The notes beneath the pieces are model-generated. The model was not told where the DNA came from. It made no database searches and was given only the letters and a program-made list of their open reading frames with translations. Of a stretch of DNA of 64,000 nt, positions 55,617 through 63,689 are shown piece after piece; the stretch's first letter is position 1, and each line of letters starts with the position of its first letter. A program made the translations under genes and the position numbers. Source of the stretch: Roseicyclus sp. (GTDB lineage Bacteria; Pseudomonadota; Alphaproteobacteria; Rhodobacterales; Rhodobacteraceae); contig JAGYJU010000013.1 of assembly GCA_018401965.1 (NCBI GenBank), forward strand, positions 62,001 through 126,000, given 5' to 3'.

Positions 55617-57251
55617 ATGGGCGCGCTTTCCCCTGCCGATGATCTCTTGCCGGGGCGCTACAGCGTCGCCCGCAGCCTGTACCCCTATGCCCGCAGTTCC
55701 GACCAGGATGCGCCGATCCCGGTGCGCCACCCGGTGGTGGTGGTGGGCGGCGGGCCGGTGGGCCTTGCGACCGCGCTGGACCTGGGGCGGCGCGGGGTGC
55801 CGGTGGTCTTGCTCGATGACCATGACGGGCCGGGCCAGGGCAGCAAGGCGATCTGTTTCGCCAAGCGGACGCTGGAAATCTGCGACCGGCTTGGCGCGGC
55901 CGCCCCGATGCTGGAACAGGGCGTGCAATGGAACCTGGGCAAGGTGTTTCACGATGACAGGTTGCTGTATGAATTCAACCTGTTGCCCGAAGATGGCCAC
56001 GCCTTTCCAGCCTTCATCAACCTGCAACAGCCGATCTTTGAAACCTGTCTGCATGACGCGATCATCACCGCGCAAGCCGCTGGCGCACCGATCACCCTGC
56101 GGGGCAGGAACCGTGTCGATGCCATCACCCCGACGCAGGATTGCACCACGCTGGACGTGATGACCCCCGAGGGCCCCTACCGCATCGAGGCCGATTGGCT
56201 GATCGCCTGTGACGGCGCACGCTCGCCGCTGCGCGGCATGCTGGGGCTGAATTTCGAGGGCCGCGTGTTCGAGGATAATTTCCTCATCGCCGATGTGAAG
56301 ATGAAGGCCGCCTTTCCGACCGAACGCTGGTTCTGGTTCGAGCCGCATTTCAAATCGGGCGCATCCGCGCTGTTGCACAAGCAACCGGGCGATATCTGGC
56401 GCATCGATTTCCAACTGGGCTGGAACATCGACAGGGCCAAGGAACTGGACCCGGCCCGCATCCGCGCCCGGGTCGATGCCATGCTGGGGCCGGATGTCGA
56501 GTATGATCTCGACTGGTGTTCGATCTACACCTTCCAGTGCCGCAGGATGGACAGGTTCCGCCATGGCCGGGTGATCTTTGCCGGCGACAGCGCCCACCAG
56601 GTCAGCCCCTTCGGCGCGCGCGGCGCGAATTCCGGCATGCAGGATGCCGACAACCTCGGCTGGAAACTGGCGATGGTGATCGGCGGGCAAGCCCCCGACA
56701 CCCTGCTGGACAGCTATGATGCCGAACGCATCCAGGGCGCGGATGAAAACATCGCGAACTCGACCCGGGCGACCGATTTCATCACCCCGAAATCGCCGGT
56801 CTCGCGGCTGTTTCGCGATGCGGTCCTGTCGCTGGCCGAACATCTGCCCTTTGCCCGGACCCTGGTGAATTCGGGCCGCCTATCGCTGCCCTGTAGCTAT
56901 GACGGATCACCGCTGAACGGCCCCGATCACGCCGCGATGCCCGCCCGATCAAGGCCCGGAAGCCCCTGCCCCGATGCCCCGGTGTCGGGTGGCTGGCTGC
57001 TGCGCCGATTGGGCGAGGGCTTTACCCTGATGACGATCGAGGCCGAGGCGCCCGACACCCTGACCGCCCATGGCTTGGCGGTGCCGCGCCTTGCGCTGAC
57101 GGCCACGCCAGAGCTGCGGGCGCGCTACCTCGGGGATGCCACGGGCGCGGTCTACCTGATCCGCCCAGATCACCATGTCGCCGCCCGTTGGCCCGCCTAT
57201 GAGGCCGACGCCGTGACGGCCGCGTTGGCACGCGCGCTTGGAAAGGACTGA
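55617..57251 (+). CDS. FAD-dependent aromatic hydroxylase (UbiH/MhpA-type)
   Basis: A 544-residue class A flavoprotein monooxygenase. FAD-binding VVVVGGGPVGLATALDLGRRG-type fold lies near residues 40-60, and FRHGRVIFAGDSAHQVSPFG with GARGANSGMQDADNLGWKL-like region near 320-345; a C-terminal thioredoxin-like domain follows. Resembles 3-(3-hydroxyphenyl)propionate hydroxylase relatives. Its location after hmgA and fahA suggests it makes a homogentisate-type substrate from a hydroxyphenyl acid. Start 6 bases after the MBL gene. Confidence 0.85.
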   Translation: MGALSPADDLLPGRYSVARSLYPYARSSDQDAPIPVRHPVVVVGGGPVGLATALDLGRRGVPVVLLDDHDGPGQGSKAICFAKRTLEICDRLGAAAPMLEQGVQWNLGKVFHDDRLLYEFNLLPEDGHAFPAFINLQQPIFETCLHDAIITAQAAGAPITLRGRNRVDAITPTQDCTTLDVMTPEGPYRIEADWLIACDGARSPLRGMLGLNFEGRVFEDNFLIADVKMKAAFPTERWFWFEPHFKSGASALLHKQPGDIWRIDFQLGWNIDRAKELDPARIRARVDAMLGPDVEYDLDWCSIYTFQCRRMDRFRHGRVIFAGDSAHQVSPFGARGANSGMQDADNLGWKLAMVIGGQAPDTLLDSYDAERIQGADENIANSTRATDFITPKSPVSRLFRDAVLSLAEHLPFARTLVNSGRLSLPCSYDGSPLNGPDHAAMPARSRPGSPCPDAPVSGGWLLRRLGEGFTLMTIEAEAPDTLTAHGLAVPRLALTATPELRARYLGDATGAVYLIRPDHHVAARWPAYEADAVTAALARALGKD

Positions 57252-57255
57252 CTCG

Positions 57256-57456
57256 ATGCTGACCGTCACCCCGAACCTGACCCACCCCGATGAAAGCTAT
57301 GCCGCCTTGATCGCGGCCCATGACGGGCTGTCAGAGGCCGAAAGCCAGGCGATGAACGCGCGGCTGGTGCTGATCTTGATGAACCATGTGGGCTGTGCCG
57401 AAACGCTGGCCCAGGCGTTCCGGCTGGCGCGCGACCCGGGCGGGGCCGCAACCTGA
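57256..57456 (+). CDS. DUF2783 small protein
   Basis: A 66-residue helical protein (MLTVTPNLTHPDESYAALIA; LVLILMNHVGCAETLAQAF) of the DUF2783 family, often encoded next to aromatic hydroxylases. It starts 4 bases after the hydroxylase stop. An accessory role is likely; activity unknown. The ATG at 57256 is used rather than the TTG at 57238, which lies inside the hydroxylase gene. Confidence 0.75.
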   Translation: MLTVTPNLTHPDESYAALIAAHDGLSEAESQAMNARLVLILMNHVGCAETLAQAFRLARDPGGAAT

Positions 57457-57459
57457 CGA

Positions 57460-58140
57460 TCAGCCGCCCGGCCGGGTGGCGATCCAGATCGTGTGGCGCG
57501 GCCCCCGCCGGTTGTGCCCGGCGCGCACGCTATGGATGGCGACCTCGAACCCGCATTTGGCCAGGCGCTTGGAAAAGCCGTGATCGGGCGCGGCGGACCA
57601 GACGGCCAGAACACCGCCCGCCGTCAGGGCGCGGCGCGCCGCTTGCAGCCCTGCCATGCCGTAAAGCGTGTCATTCTCGGCCCGCGTCACCCCGTCGGGG
57701 CCATTGTCGACATCCAGCAAGATCGCGTCATAGAGGCCGGTGGCCTCGCGGATCATCGCGCCCACATCGCCCAGCCGCAGCGTCACGCGCGGATCACCCA
57801 GGCAATCACCAAAGACCGGTGCCATCTGGTCGCGCGCCCAAAGCGCCAGCTCGGGCACGATTTCGGCCACGACCAGCCGCGCATCGGCGGGCACGACAGC
57901 CTGCGCCGCGCGCAAGGTGAACCCCATGCCCAAGCCTCCGATCAGCACCTGCGGGGCGGTGCGGTCACCCAGGCGCGCCAGCGCAAGCGTGGCCAACGCC
58001 TCTTCCGATCCGCCCAGGCGGCTGTTCATCAGCTCGTTGCCGCCGTCGAGCCGGATCGACAGTTCCGTGCCGCGCTGCAACAGCCGCAGCATGCCGCCCT
58101 CGGGCGCCCGTGCCGTCGCCAAAACCACCCATGGCTGCAT
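57460..58140 (-). CDS. Spermidine synthase-like methyltransferase-fold protein
   Basis: A 226-residue protein with the Rossmann segment VLIGGLGMGFTLRAAQAVV and the acidic VVAEIVPELALWARDQ, then DAILLDVDNGPDGVTRAEND. These fit the polyamine aminopropyltransferase fold, but it lacks the N-terminal barrel of true SpeE. Start MQPWVVLATA at 58140 is preferred to a longer frame. It converges with the DUF2783 gene, 3 bases apart. Confidence 0.75.
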   Translation of the reverse strand: MQPWVVLATARAPEGGMLRLLQRGTELSIRLDGGNELMNSRLGGSEEALATLALARLGDRTAPQVLIGGLGMGFTLRAAQAVVPADARLVVAEIVPELALWARDQMAPVFGDCLGDPRVTLRLGDVGAMIREATGLYDAILLDVDNGPDGVTRAENDTLYGMAGLQAARRALTAGGVLAVWSAAPDHGFSKRLAKCGFEVAIHSVRAGHNRRGPRHTIWIATRPGG

Positions 58141-58387
58141 GTCGAAACCCCGCTTTGCCGCTGACCGACCGCCTAGCCGATCCCCGCGCCAAGGTGAAGC
58201 GCCAGCCCCTCTTTTGCCGCGCGGCAGCGCAAAGGCCAAGCCGCCCCCCGAAAGGGCCAAGGCCCGCCCGGTATCGCCAGCCCGGCGCAAAACGCATCGA
58301 TGCCGATGCCAGATAGCGCGTGACAGACATCGCCGGACAGGGCAGTGCCAAGTACAGGCACAATTTCACGCGGAACGGACCCAAGAC

Positions 58388-58843
58388 ATGACCCAACAAC
58401 GACTGACAGGCGCCCGTCGCCTTTTGGCCGGCCTCGCCCTTGGCGCGGTCATGGCCACCGGCCCGGCCCTGGCCCAGGCGCAAGCGCAGGCACAAGACGG
58501 CTATCCCCCCCTGGATGTCTTGCTGCAGTCAGGCACCACGATCATCGGGCAGCCCTTTGCCTATCCCGAGGGCACGGCGCAGGTGACCGTGGCGATCGTG
58601 ACGATGCAACCCGGCGAACGCACGGCGTGGCATATCCACGATGCGCCGTTGATCGCGCATATCCTGCAAGGGGAACTCACGCTGGATTACGGTCCCGACG
58701 GCACGCGCGTCGTGAGCACTGGCGACACCTTCGTCGAAGCCTTCCAGTCGCGCCACCAGGGCGTCAACAGCGGCACCGAGATCGTGCGCATCCTAGCCGT
58801 CTTCGCAGGGGCAGAAGGCACCGCCAACACCATCCTGGAATAG
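58388..58843 (+). CDS. Exported cupin-domain protein
   Basis: A 151-residue protein with a signal peptide (LLAGLALGAVMATGPALAQA) and a single cupin domain (VAIVTMQPGERTAWHIHDAP, then IAHILQGELTLDYGPDGTR). His residues in WHIHD suggest a metal site. Small periplasmic cupins of this kind have no settled function. It stands alone, with 246 bases upstream that hold no other gene. Confidence 0.8.
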   Translation: MTQQRLTGARRLLAGLALGAVMATGPALAQAQAQAQDGYPPLDVLLQSGTTIIGQPFAYPEGTAQVTVAIVTMQPGERTAWHIHDAPLIAHILQGELTLDYGPDGTRVVSTGDTFVEAFQSRHQGVNSGTEIVRILAVFAGAEGTANTILE

Positions 58844-58853
58844 GCCCGCAGCC

Positions 58854-58888
58854 CCCCGGCCCCACCGAGACGATCGGCGGGGCCGGGG
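58854..58888. terminator. Two-sided hairpin between convergent genes
   Basis: CCCCGGCCCC-A-CCG pairs with CGG-C-GGGGCCGGGG around a 7-base loop (one A-C mismatch). It lies between the converging cupin gene and the next gene. No T tract follows on either strand, so termination strength is uncertain. Confidence 0.45.
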
Positions 58889-58894
58889 TGCCGG

Positions 58895-59374
58895 TCAATC
58901 GAGCAGCGTGAAGCTGTGCTCGTAATGCCCCGCGTCACGGCGGGTGGTCGCAACCTGGCCACGCGCACCGATGAAACGGCCCGTGCCACCGATCACCGCC
59001 CGCAACTGGGGCGCATCCGGCGCCATGATCACCTCACCCGTGGGATAAGAGGCAATGCCACCGATCACCAGGGTGTCGGACCCGCCGAAATCCACCACGA
59101 TCTGGGCGATCCGGTCGAGAAAATGGCCCCCCTCGCCCACGGCGATATCCACCGTGATCACCATGCCGCTCATGGTGCCGGTGGTTCCGTCCTCGGTGGT
59201 AAACGGCGCCTCGAAGGCCATGATGTCGCCGTGCGACGACCCGTCGAGGCCGACATCCACATGGGTGAGGGCGGGAAGATCCTGGAGGATCGTAAAGGTC
59301 TGATCCGCCGCCGCCGTTCCGGCAAAAGCAAGGCTGGCCAGCGCAAGCGCAGTTGCAAAGGTATGGTGCTTCAT
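58895..59374 (-). CDS. Exported allene-oxide-cyclase-barrel-like small protein
   Basis: A 159-residue protein with a signal peptide (TFATALALASLAFAGTAAAD). The mature part is beta-rich and ends in VIGGTGRFIGARGQVATTRR, a pattern shared with dirigent/allene-oxide-cyclase barrels. No catalytic residues can be named. The start MKHHTFATA at 59374 fits; upstream extension has no signal and no start site. Confidence 0.6.
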   Translation of the reverse strand: MKHHTFATALALASLAFAGTAAADQTFTILQDLPALTHVDVGLDGSSHGDIMAFEAPFTTEDGTTGTMSGMVITVDIAVGEGGHFLDRIAQIVVDFGGSDTLVIGGIASYPTGEVIMAPDAPQLRAVIGGTGRFIGARGQVATTRRDAGHYEHSFTLLD

Positions 59375-59544
59375 CTGTGTCTGGTCCCGACTGGCGGCAT
59401 CGGTCTTGCCCGAATGCCGCGGGGCCATCGCAGAGGCGCGGCGACCCTTCTGCCCGCAACAGGCACACGGGCGCGCCCGGCACGCAACCGCGCCAAAGCC
59501 CGGATCGGGCGGTTTTATCTTAGCTCGACTTTGTACATTTTTGG

Positions 59545-59829
59545 TCAAGTCCAGGTCCAAAAGACGCCATCATTTGCGATGAATTCGAGGGCTTTGTCGA
59601 GCGGGAGGACGACGCCGCCCATATCGCCTATGTCTTCCCACCTGCGTCGGTGTGACCAATAGCCGAGCCTGACCTCGTCACCTGTTCCGACAGGTTTCAG
59701 CCGGGCGATTGGGGCCTCGGTGTCGAGGAGATAGAGGTGGAACGCCCCTTTGTCCGTGTAATAGCCTACGCCGCCGCCATTGGCGGCATCAAAGGCTTCG
59801 ATACGCTGCGCGATTTCTGTTTCGTTCAT
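59545..59829 (-). CDS. Small hypothetical protein
   Basis: A 94-residue soluble protein (MNETEIAQRIEAFDAANGGG; EVRLGYWSHRRRWEDIGDMG; ALEFIANDGVFWTWT). Not assigned to a family. Codon use is less GC-rich than neighbours. It is the last chromosomal-looking gene before the insertion sequence region. Confidence 0.55.
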   Translation of the reverse strand: MNETEIAQRIEAFDAANGGGVGYYTDKGAFHLYLLDTEAPIARLKPVGTGDEVRLGYWSHRRRWEDIGDMGGVVLPLDKALEFIANDGVFWTWT

Positions 59830-59927
59830 GACAAGAGGCTATCAAACTTCTCTCACAAGGTCAGGCGATTCACTTTGCCGCAGACGACCATCTTGCATCA
59901 TCCGGGTCGACGGATTCGAAACATTGG

Positions 59928-60480
59928 ATGACACATCATCCTGTTGACCCGCCTCAAGCGGGGGACGCGGTCCCCCAGATGCTGCATGTTTGGATGGGTG
60001 CGTTCCGCTCCCAGTTTACCGCCCCAAGCTGGCAACATATGCTCGTGCTGATCCTGGGCTGCATCCTTGCGCCGGGCAAGCGCACCGTGACTGCCTGCTT
60101 GCGTATGACAGGACGCACGAGCGACCCCGGCTTTGCGAGGTATCATCATATCCTGAACCGCGCCCGATGGAGCCCACGCGCTCTTGCCCGTATCTTGCTG
60201 ACACTGATTGTTGCGCACCTTGTGCCGGAGGGCCCCATTGTCATCGGCCTTGACGATACAATTGAGCGCCGCTGGGGACCCAAGATTGCAGCACGTGGCA
60301 TCTACCGAGATCCTGTCCGCTCCAGTCATGGCCATTTCGTCAAAGCCAGCGGCTTGCGATGGCTCAGCTTTATGGTCTTGGCGCCTGTGCCTTGGGCAGG
60401 CGTCGTGAAAGCCTTGCCTGTGTTGACACTGCTTGCGCCTTCGGAGCGCGCAAATACCAAGCGGAACGTGTCAACGACTT
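59928..60480 (+). pseudogene. Transposase N-terminal fragment, truncated by the IS3-family element
   Basis: About 184 codons of a DDE transposase: LVLILGCILAPGKRTVTACL, IVIGLDDTIERRWGPKIAAR, HGHFVKASGLRWLSFMVLAP. It keeps the first catalytic aspartates but is cut after LLAPSERANTKRN where the IS3-family end starts at 60481. The missing C terminus is not visible on the far side of that element, so the gene is dead and a deletion has probably followed the insertion. Confidence 0.8.
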
Positions 60481-60501
60481 TGAGACAGTGGCTTTTGGAC
60501 T

Positions 60502-61515
60502 TTAGGCTTGTGTTTCTTCCGTTTGCTTTGGTGGGTTGATCCAGACGGCGGTCGGGATTTTGGGCGGCTTTGGTGGCTTGTGGACGAAGCGTTCCGGCGT
60601 ATTGAGGAACGCGGCATCCAGCGTGGCTTGTCTCGCATTATAGACCGTTTCTGCCTGTCCAAAGTGGATCTGGTCAGGCGTCATCAAACCTATGCCAGCG
60701 TGATGATGATCCTGATTGTACCATGCAAAGAACCGACGGCAAAACGCGCGGGCCTGTTCTATGGTTGCAAAGTTTTTGGGGAACTCGGGCTGATATTTCA
60801 GGGTCTTGAAGTGGGCTTCCGAGAACGGGTTGTCGTTTGATGTATGTGGTCGGCTGTGGGATTTGAGCACACCCAGATCGACCAGCATGAGCGCTGTTGT
60901 TTTGGCCTTCATCGGTCCACCTCGATCAGCATGCAGCGTTAATTGATCCCGTGGGACAGCATGTTTCTCCATTGCGTCGATGAACAGTTCCTTGAACTGA
61001 GCGGCGCTTTCGGCGTGCTCGACACGCCAGCCGACCACGCGGCGGCTGAAGATGTCCAGGATGACATAGAGATAGAAGTAAGACCACTTCACCGGACCCA
61101 TCAGCTTGGTAATGTCCCACGACCAGACTTCATTGGGCCCAATCGCCAGCAATTCCGGCTTTACATAGACGGGATGCGTGCGTTGTCGGCGGCGCTCGGC
61201 AACTTCGCCCTGAGCCGCCAATATTCTGTACATCGTGCGGATTGAACACAGGTACGTCCCTTCATCCAGCAAAGTGGCAAAGACTTCGGTGGGTGTCTGA
61301 TCGGCAAAACGGGGTGCGCGCAGATGCTGCAGAACCTGATCCCGTTCACTTTCCGGCAAGGCCCGCGAAGAGGGGGAGCGCGGTTTGCACGCAGATGGGG
61401 GTGCTGTGAGCGCCTTGCGGTGGCGCAAAACACTCGCGCGGGACAAAGACAGCGCGGAGCAAACAGCCGAGGTCAAACCGCTGCCAGCAGGCAAAGCGAT
61501 GGCGGCGGCCATCAT
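60502..61515 (-). CDS. IS3-family transposase OrfB (DDE integrase domain)
   Basis: A 337-residue protein. An N-terminal helix region ([20 protein letters not shown]) precedes the rve integrase core, with catalytic residues in [25 protein letters not shown] and [14 protein letters not shown]. Its ATG overlaps the orfA stop (ATGA), so translation is coupled by restart rather than the usual -1 frameshift. Confidence 0.88.
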   Translation of the reverse strand: MMAAAIALPAGSGLTSAVCSALSLSRASVLRHRKALTAPPSACKPRSPSSRALPESERDQVLQHLRAPRFADQTPTEVFATLLDEGTYLCSIRTMYRILAAQGEVAERRRQRTHPVYVKPELLAIGPNEVWSWDITKLMGPVKWSYFYLYVILDIFSRRVVGWRVEHAESAAQFKELFIDAMEKHAVPRDQLTLHADRGGPMKAKTTALMLVDLGVLKSHSRPHTSNDNPFSEAHFKTLKYQPEFPKNFATIEQARAFCRRFFAWYNQDHHHAGIGLMTPDQIHFGQAETVYNARQATLDAAFLNTPERFVHKPPKPPKIPTAVWINPPKQTEETQA

Positions 61516-61994
61516 GATTTGTCGCTGCTGTCCTGCGTCTGCTCCATCTCGTCCAACAGCATCGCCACTTTTTTTTGGATGGCGATGATGGCTTCCGCCT
61601 GATCCAGGCGACGCCGCAATGCAGCGACCTCACGGTTGGCCTTGGCCAGCTCGGCTTGCAACGGATTGGCCGGCGCCTTTTGCGGACCGCGATGGCGCGG
61701 CTGCAAGGCGCCCAATGTGCCCGCCGCACGCGCCCGGCGCCAATCTGTCAGGGCTGAGGAATAAAGCCCCTCCCGGCGCAGAATGCTCGTGATCATACCC
61801 GTATCTGCAGCACGGTCTGTCTCATCCAGAATGCGCAACTTGTATTTGGCGCTGAAGCTGCGCCGTTTCGGCGTACTCGTCAGTTCGGCTGTAGAGACCG
61901 TCGGGGCTGCAACGACGCGGCTGGGCGCTGTCTGGGGCAAAATCTTCTCAGATCCGAGATCCGGCAAAGTGGGTGTCTGTGAAGGCATAACCAT
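61512..61994 (-). CDS. IS3-family transposase OrfA (helix-turn-helix)
   Basis: A 160-residue protein. It has a central helix-turn-helix ([20 protein letters not shown], then [20 protein letters not shown]) and a C-terminal leucine-zipper-like coil ([20 protein letters not shown]), as in IS3-family OrfA proteins that bind the element's ends. Confidence 0.85.
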   Translation of the reverse strand: MVMPSQTPTLPDLGSEKILPQTAPSRVVAAPTVSTAELTSTPKRRSFSAKYKLRILDETDRAADTGMITSILRREGLYSSALTDWRRARAAGTLGALQPRHRGPQKAPANPLQAELAKANREVAALRRRLDQAEAIIAIQKKVAMLLDEMEQTQDSSDKS

Positions 61995-62047
61995 GTGTTC
62001 GTTCTCCTACGCCCTCAAGTGTAAACTTTAGCCACCCGAATGTCTCA

Positions 62048-62175
62048 CGCTTATTGGCACGGAGGGAAGCAGGGTCGACGAGGAAAGGGCTCATCACTCC
62101 TCTAGTCTCAAGCGAAAGGTCGCAGCCCGCGATGACGACCACCTCGCGAGCCTCTTCGCAGAATAATCCTTCGCC
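62048..62175. other. Orphan segment between two insertion sequences
   Basis: 128 bases between the IS3-family end and the ISAs1 target duplication. The minus strand has an open frame (GEGLFCEEAREVVVIAGCDL, up to the IS3 end), which may be the remains of an interrupted gene. Its identity cannot be told. No copy of the left flank's transposase continuation is visible here. Confidence 0.4.
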
Positions 62176-62184
62176 CAATGCCCC
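62176..62184. repeat. ISAs1 target-site duplication, left copy
   Basis: CAATGCCCC, identical to 63420-63428 across the element. Nine bases is within the 8-10 expected of the ISAs1 family. Confidence 0.9.
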
Positions 62185-63419
62185 CAGGGCTATTCACTGT
62201 AGGGCGGAAAGTTATTGAAAGTTAGCTTGTTGTCTGAATCTCTGTTGTCGACGGCTTTGGAGGATGGCAACGATGATCTCATTACGTTCAGTTTTGCGGG
62301 AAATTCCGGACACGCGAGGAAAGAAAGGGCGTCTACATAGGCTCGAAGCGATCCTTGGGCTGATCCTTCTTTCGATGTTGACGGGCCGTACGGGGATGAT
62401 GGCGGCCTACCGGCTTGGGCGCACCTTGTCCCGTTCACAACTCAACCGACTTGGGTTCCGACGTGACCGCCAGTCCCCCTGCCACGCGACGTTGACGGAG
62501 ACTTTGCGAGGGATTGATCCGGACGCAATGGCTCGCGCCTTCAGCCGTCTCACGGTCGAAGGACGGACTGAAGACGCAGATACGAAGGTCCAGCGTCATA
62601 TCGCGTTAGACGGCAAGACACTGCGAGCCAGCAAGGACGGGGAAGCGCGCGCTGAACATGTCTTATCGGCGTTTTGCGCAGCGCTCGAACAATCTGCCGG
62701 CCATACCTCCTCCCGAGGTAAAGGCCGGGAGATCCCAGATGCGTTGCGGCTGATCGAGACCATTGATCTTGAGGGATTGGTTGTCACGGGAGACGCAATT
62801 TTCTGCCAAAAACAATCGCTTCTCGGATTGTGGAGAAGGGTGGTGATTTCTTGCTCCCAGTGAAGCGGAACCAGAAAGACCTTTGCGAAGAAATCGAAAC
62901 GGCCTTTCAGGAGCCGGTTTTCCCCTCGCGGTTTGGCAGGAAACACCGAGCGTGGGACATGGTCGGATTGAAGCCCGTGACGTGGCTGTCCTACCCGCTG
63001 ATGCACTCTCAGATCACATGCGCGCCCACTGGCCAACCGTCTCCTCCATCGTCCGCATCAGCCGGTACCGAGAGCACGTTCGCCAAGGGCAAACCGTCAA
63101 AACGGAAACAGAAACCATCTACCTGATCTCCAGTCTGAACTCCCCTGACCCCAAGTACGTGCTGCAGCTCAATCGGGACCACTGGAAAATCGAGATCATG
63201 CACCGAGACAAAGACGTCCTCCTCGGCGAGGACCGCTACACCAACAGATCAGGGCATGCGCCCCGCAACATCTTCACTTTGACCAGCGCTGCCAGAACTC
63301 TCCTCAAGCGCATCGCAAAGTCGCCCACCAGGGCAATCGAAATCGTCCAAGACAACCGAGAAAAGGCCGTCCGTCTCATCTCAGATCAAGCCGCAACTAC
63401 CTTTCTCTGAATCGCCCTG
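62185..63419 (+). mobile_element. ISAs1-family insertion sequence with intact 9-bp target duplication
   Basis: A 1235-base element. The terminal repeats read CAGGGCTATTCA at 62185 and, inverted, CAGGGCGATTCA ending at 63419, with one mismatch in 12. Flanking CAATGCCCC copies are exact, so the insertion is recent. It carries one transposase gene that shows two frame changes. Confidence 0.88.
62264..63410 (+). CDS. ISAs1-family transposase (two frame breaks)
   Basis: Begins MATMISLRSVLREIPDTRGK (ISAs1 N-terminal domain), with HIALDGKTLRASKDGE for the first catalytic aspartate. The frame changes first at the A run 62818-62822 (adding one A restores KTIASRIVEKGGDFLLPVK) and again at CCCC 62922-62925 (adding one C restores VFPLAVWQETPSVGHGRIEA). 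The last part (TIYLISSLNSPDPKYVLQLN; DHWKIEIMHRDKDVLLGEDR) ends at 63410. Restored length about 382 residues. Confidence 0.8.
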
Positions 63420-63428
63420 CAATGCCCC
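63420..63428. repeat. ISAs1 target-site duplication, right copy
   Basis: CAATGCCCC, the exact partner of 62176-62184, confirming the ends of the element. Confidence 0.9.
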
Positions 63429-63475
63429 TAGTGTGGTTGTTTTATGCTTTGCATTCCGGCATCATAAAGGCGTGT

Positions 63476-63551
63476 GGGCCTGTAGCTCAGCGGTAAGAGC
63501 AGGGCGCTCATAACGCCTTGGTCGCAGGTTCGAATCCTGCCGGGCCTACCA
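63476..63551 (+). tRNA. tRNA with anticodon CAT (Ile2 or Met)
   Basis: A 76-base cloverleaf with encoded CCA. Anticodon CAT at 63509-63511, T arm GCAGG-TTCGAAT-CCTGC. The overall sequence is closer to alphaproteobacterial tRNA-Ile2 (CAT modified to lysidine) than to elongator Met. The first acceptor pair is G-U, and the D loop has A in place of the usual T (GGTAAGA). Confidence 0.85.
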
Positions 63552-63553
63552 CT

Positions 63554-63638
63554 GCCCCCTTGGCGGAATTGGTAGACGCCAGGGACTTAAAATCCCTTGC
63601 CTTCGGGCGTGCCGGTTCGAGCCCGGCAGGGGGCACCA
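63554..63638 (+). tRNA. tRNA-Leu(TAA)
   Basis: An 85-base class II tRNA with encoded CCA. Anticodon TAA at 63588-63590 within the loop CTTAAAA, a long variable arm (TGCCTTCGGGCGTG) and acceptor GCCCCCT. It follows the preceding tRNA by 2 bases. Confidence 0.92.
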
Positions 63639-63640
63639 AA

Positions 63641-63689
63641 GGAAGTGTGGCCGAGTGGTTTAAGGCTCTGGTCTTGAAAACCAGCGTAG
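63641..63689 (+). pseudogene. tRNA-Ser(TGA), 5' half only; interrupted by an insertion
   Basis: GGAAGTGTGGCCGAGTGG starts a normal tRNA-Ser, and the anticodon arm CTGGT-CTTGAAA-ACCAG with TGA (63675-63677) is intact. After CAGCGTAG the variable arm, T arm and acceptor strand are replaced by unrelated sequence leading into a transposase gene. No 3' half is seen before the window ends. Confidence 0.8.

Larger units (their letters stand above)
60481..62047 (-). mobile_element. IS3-family insertion sequence
   Basis: A 1567-base element with orfA and orfB on the minus strand. Both ends start TGAGACA (60481-60487 and, inverted, 62041-62047), and share a further GTGGCT a few bases in. No target duplication is seen (flanks ACTT and CGCTT), which fits a rearrangement at one end. 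It interrupts an older transposase gene. Confidence 0.75.

Noticed and set aside
60474-62052. A target duplication for the IS3-family element
   Set aside because: Left flank ACTT and right flank CGCTT do not match at 3, 4 or 5 bases.
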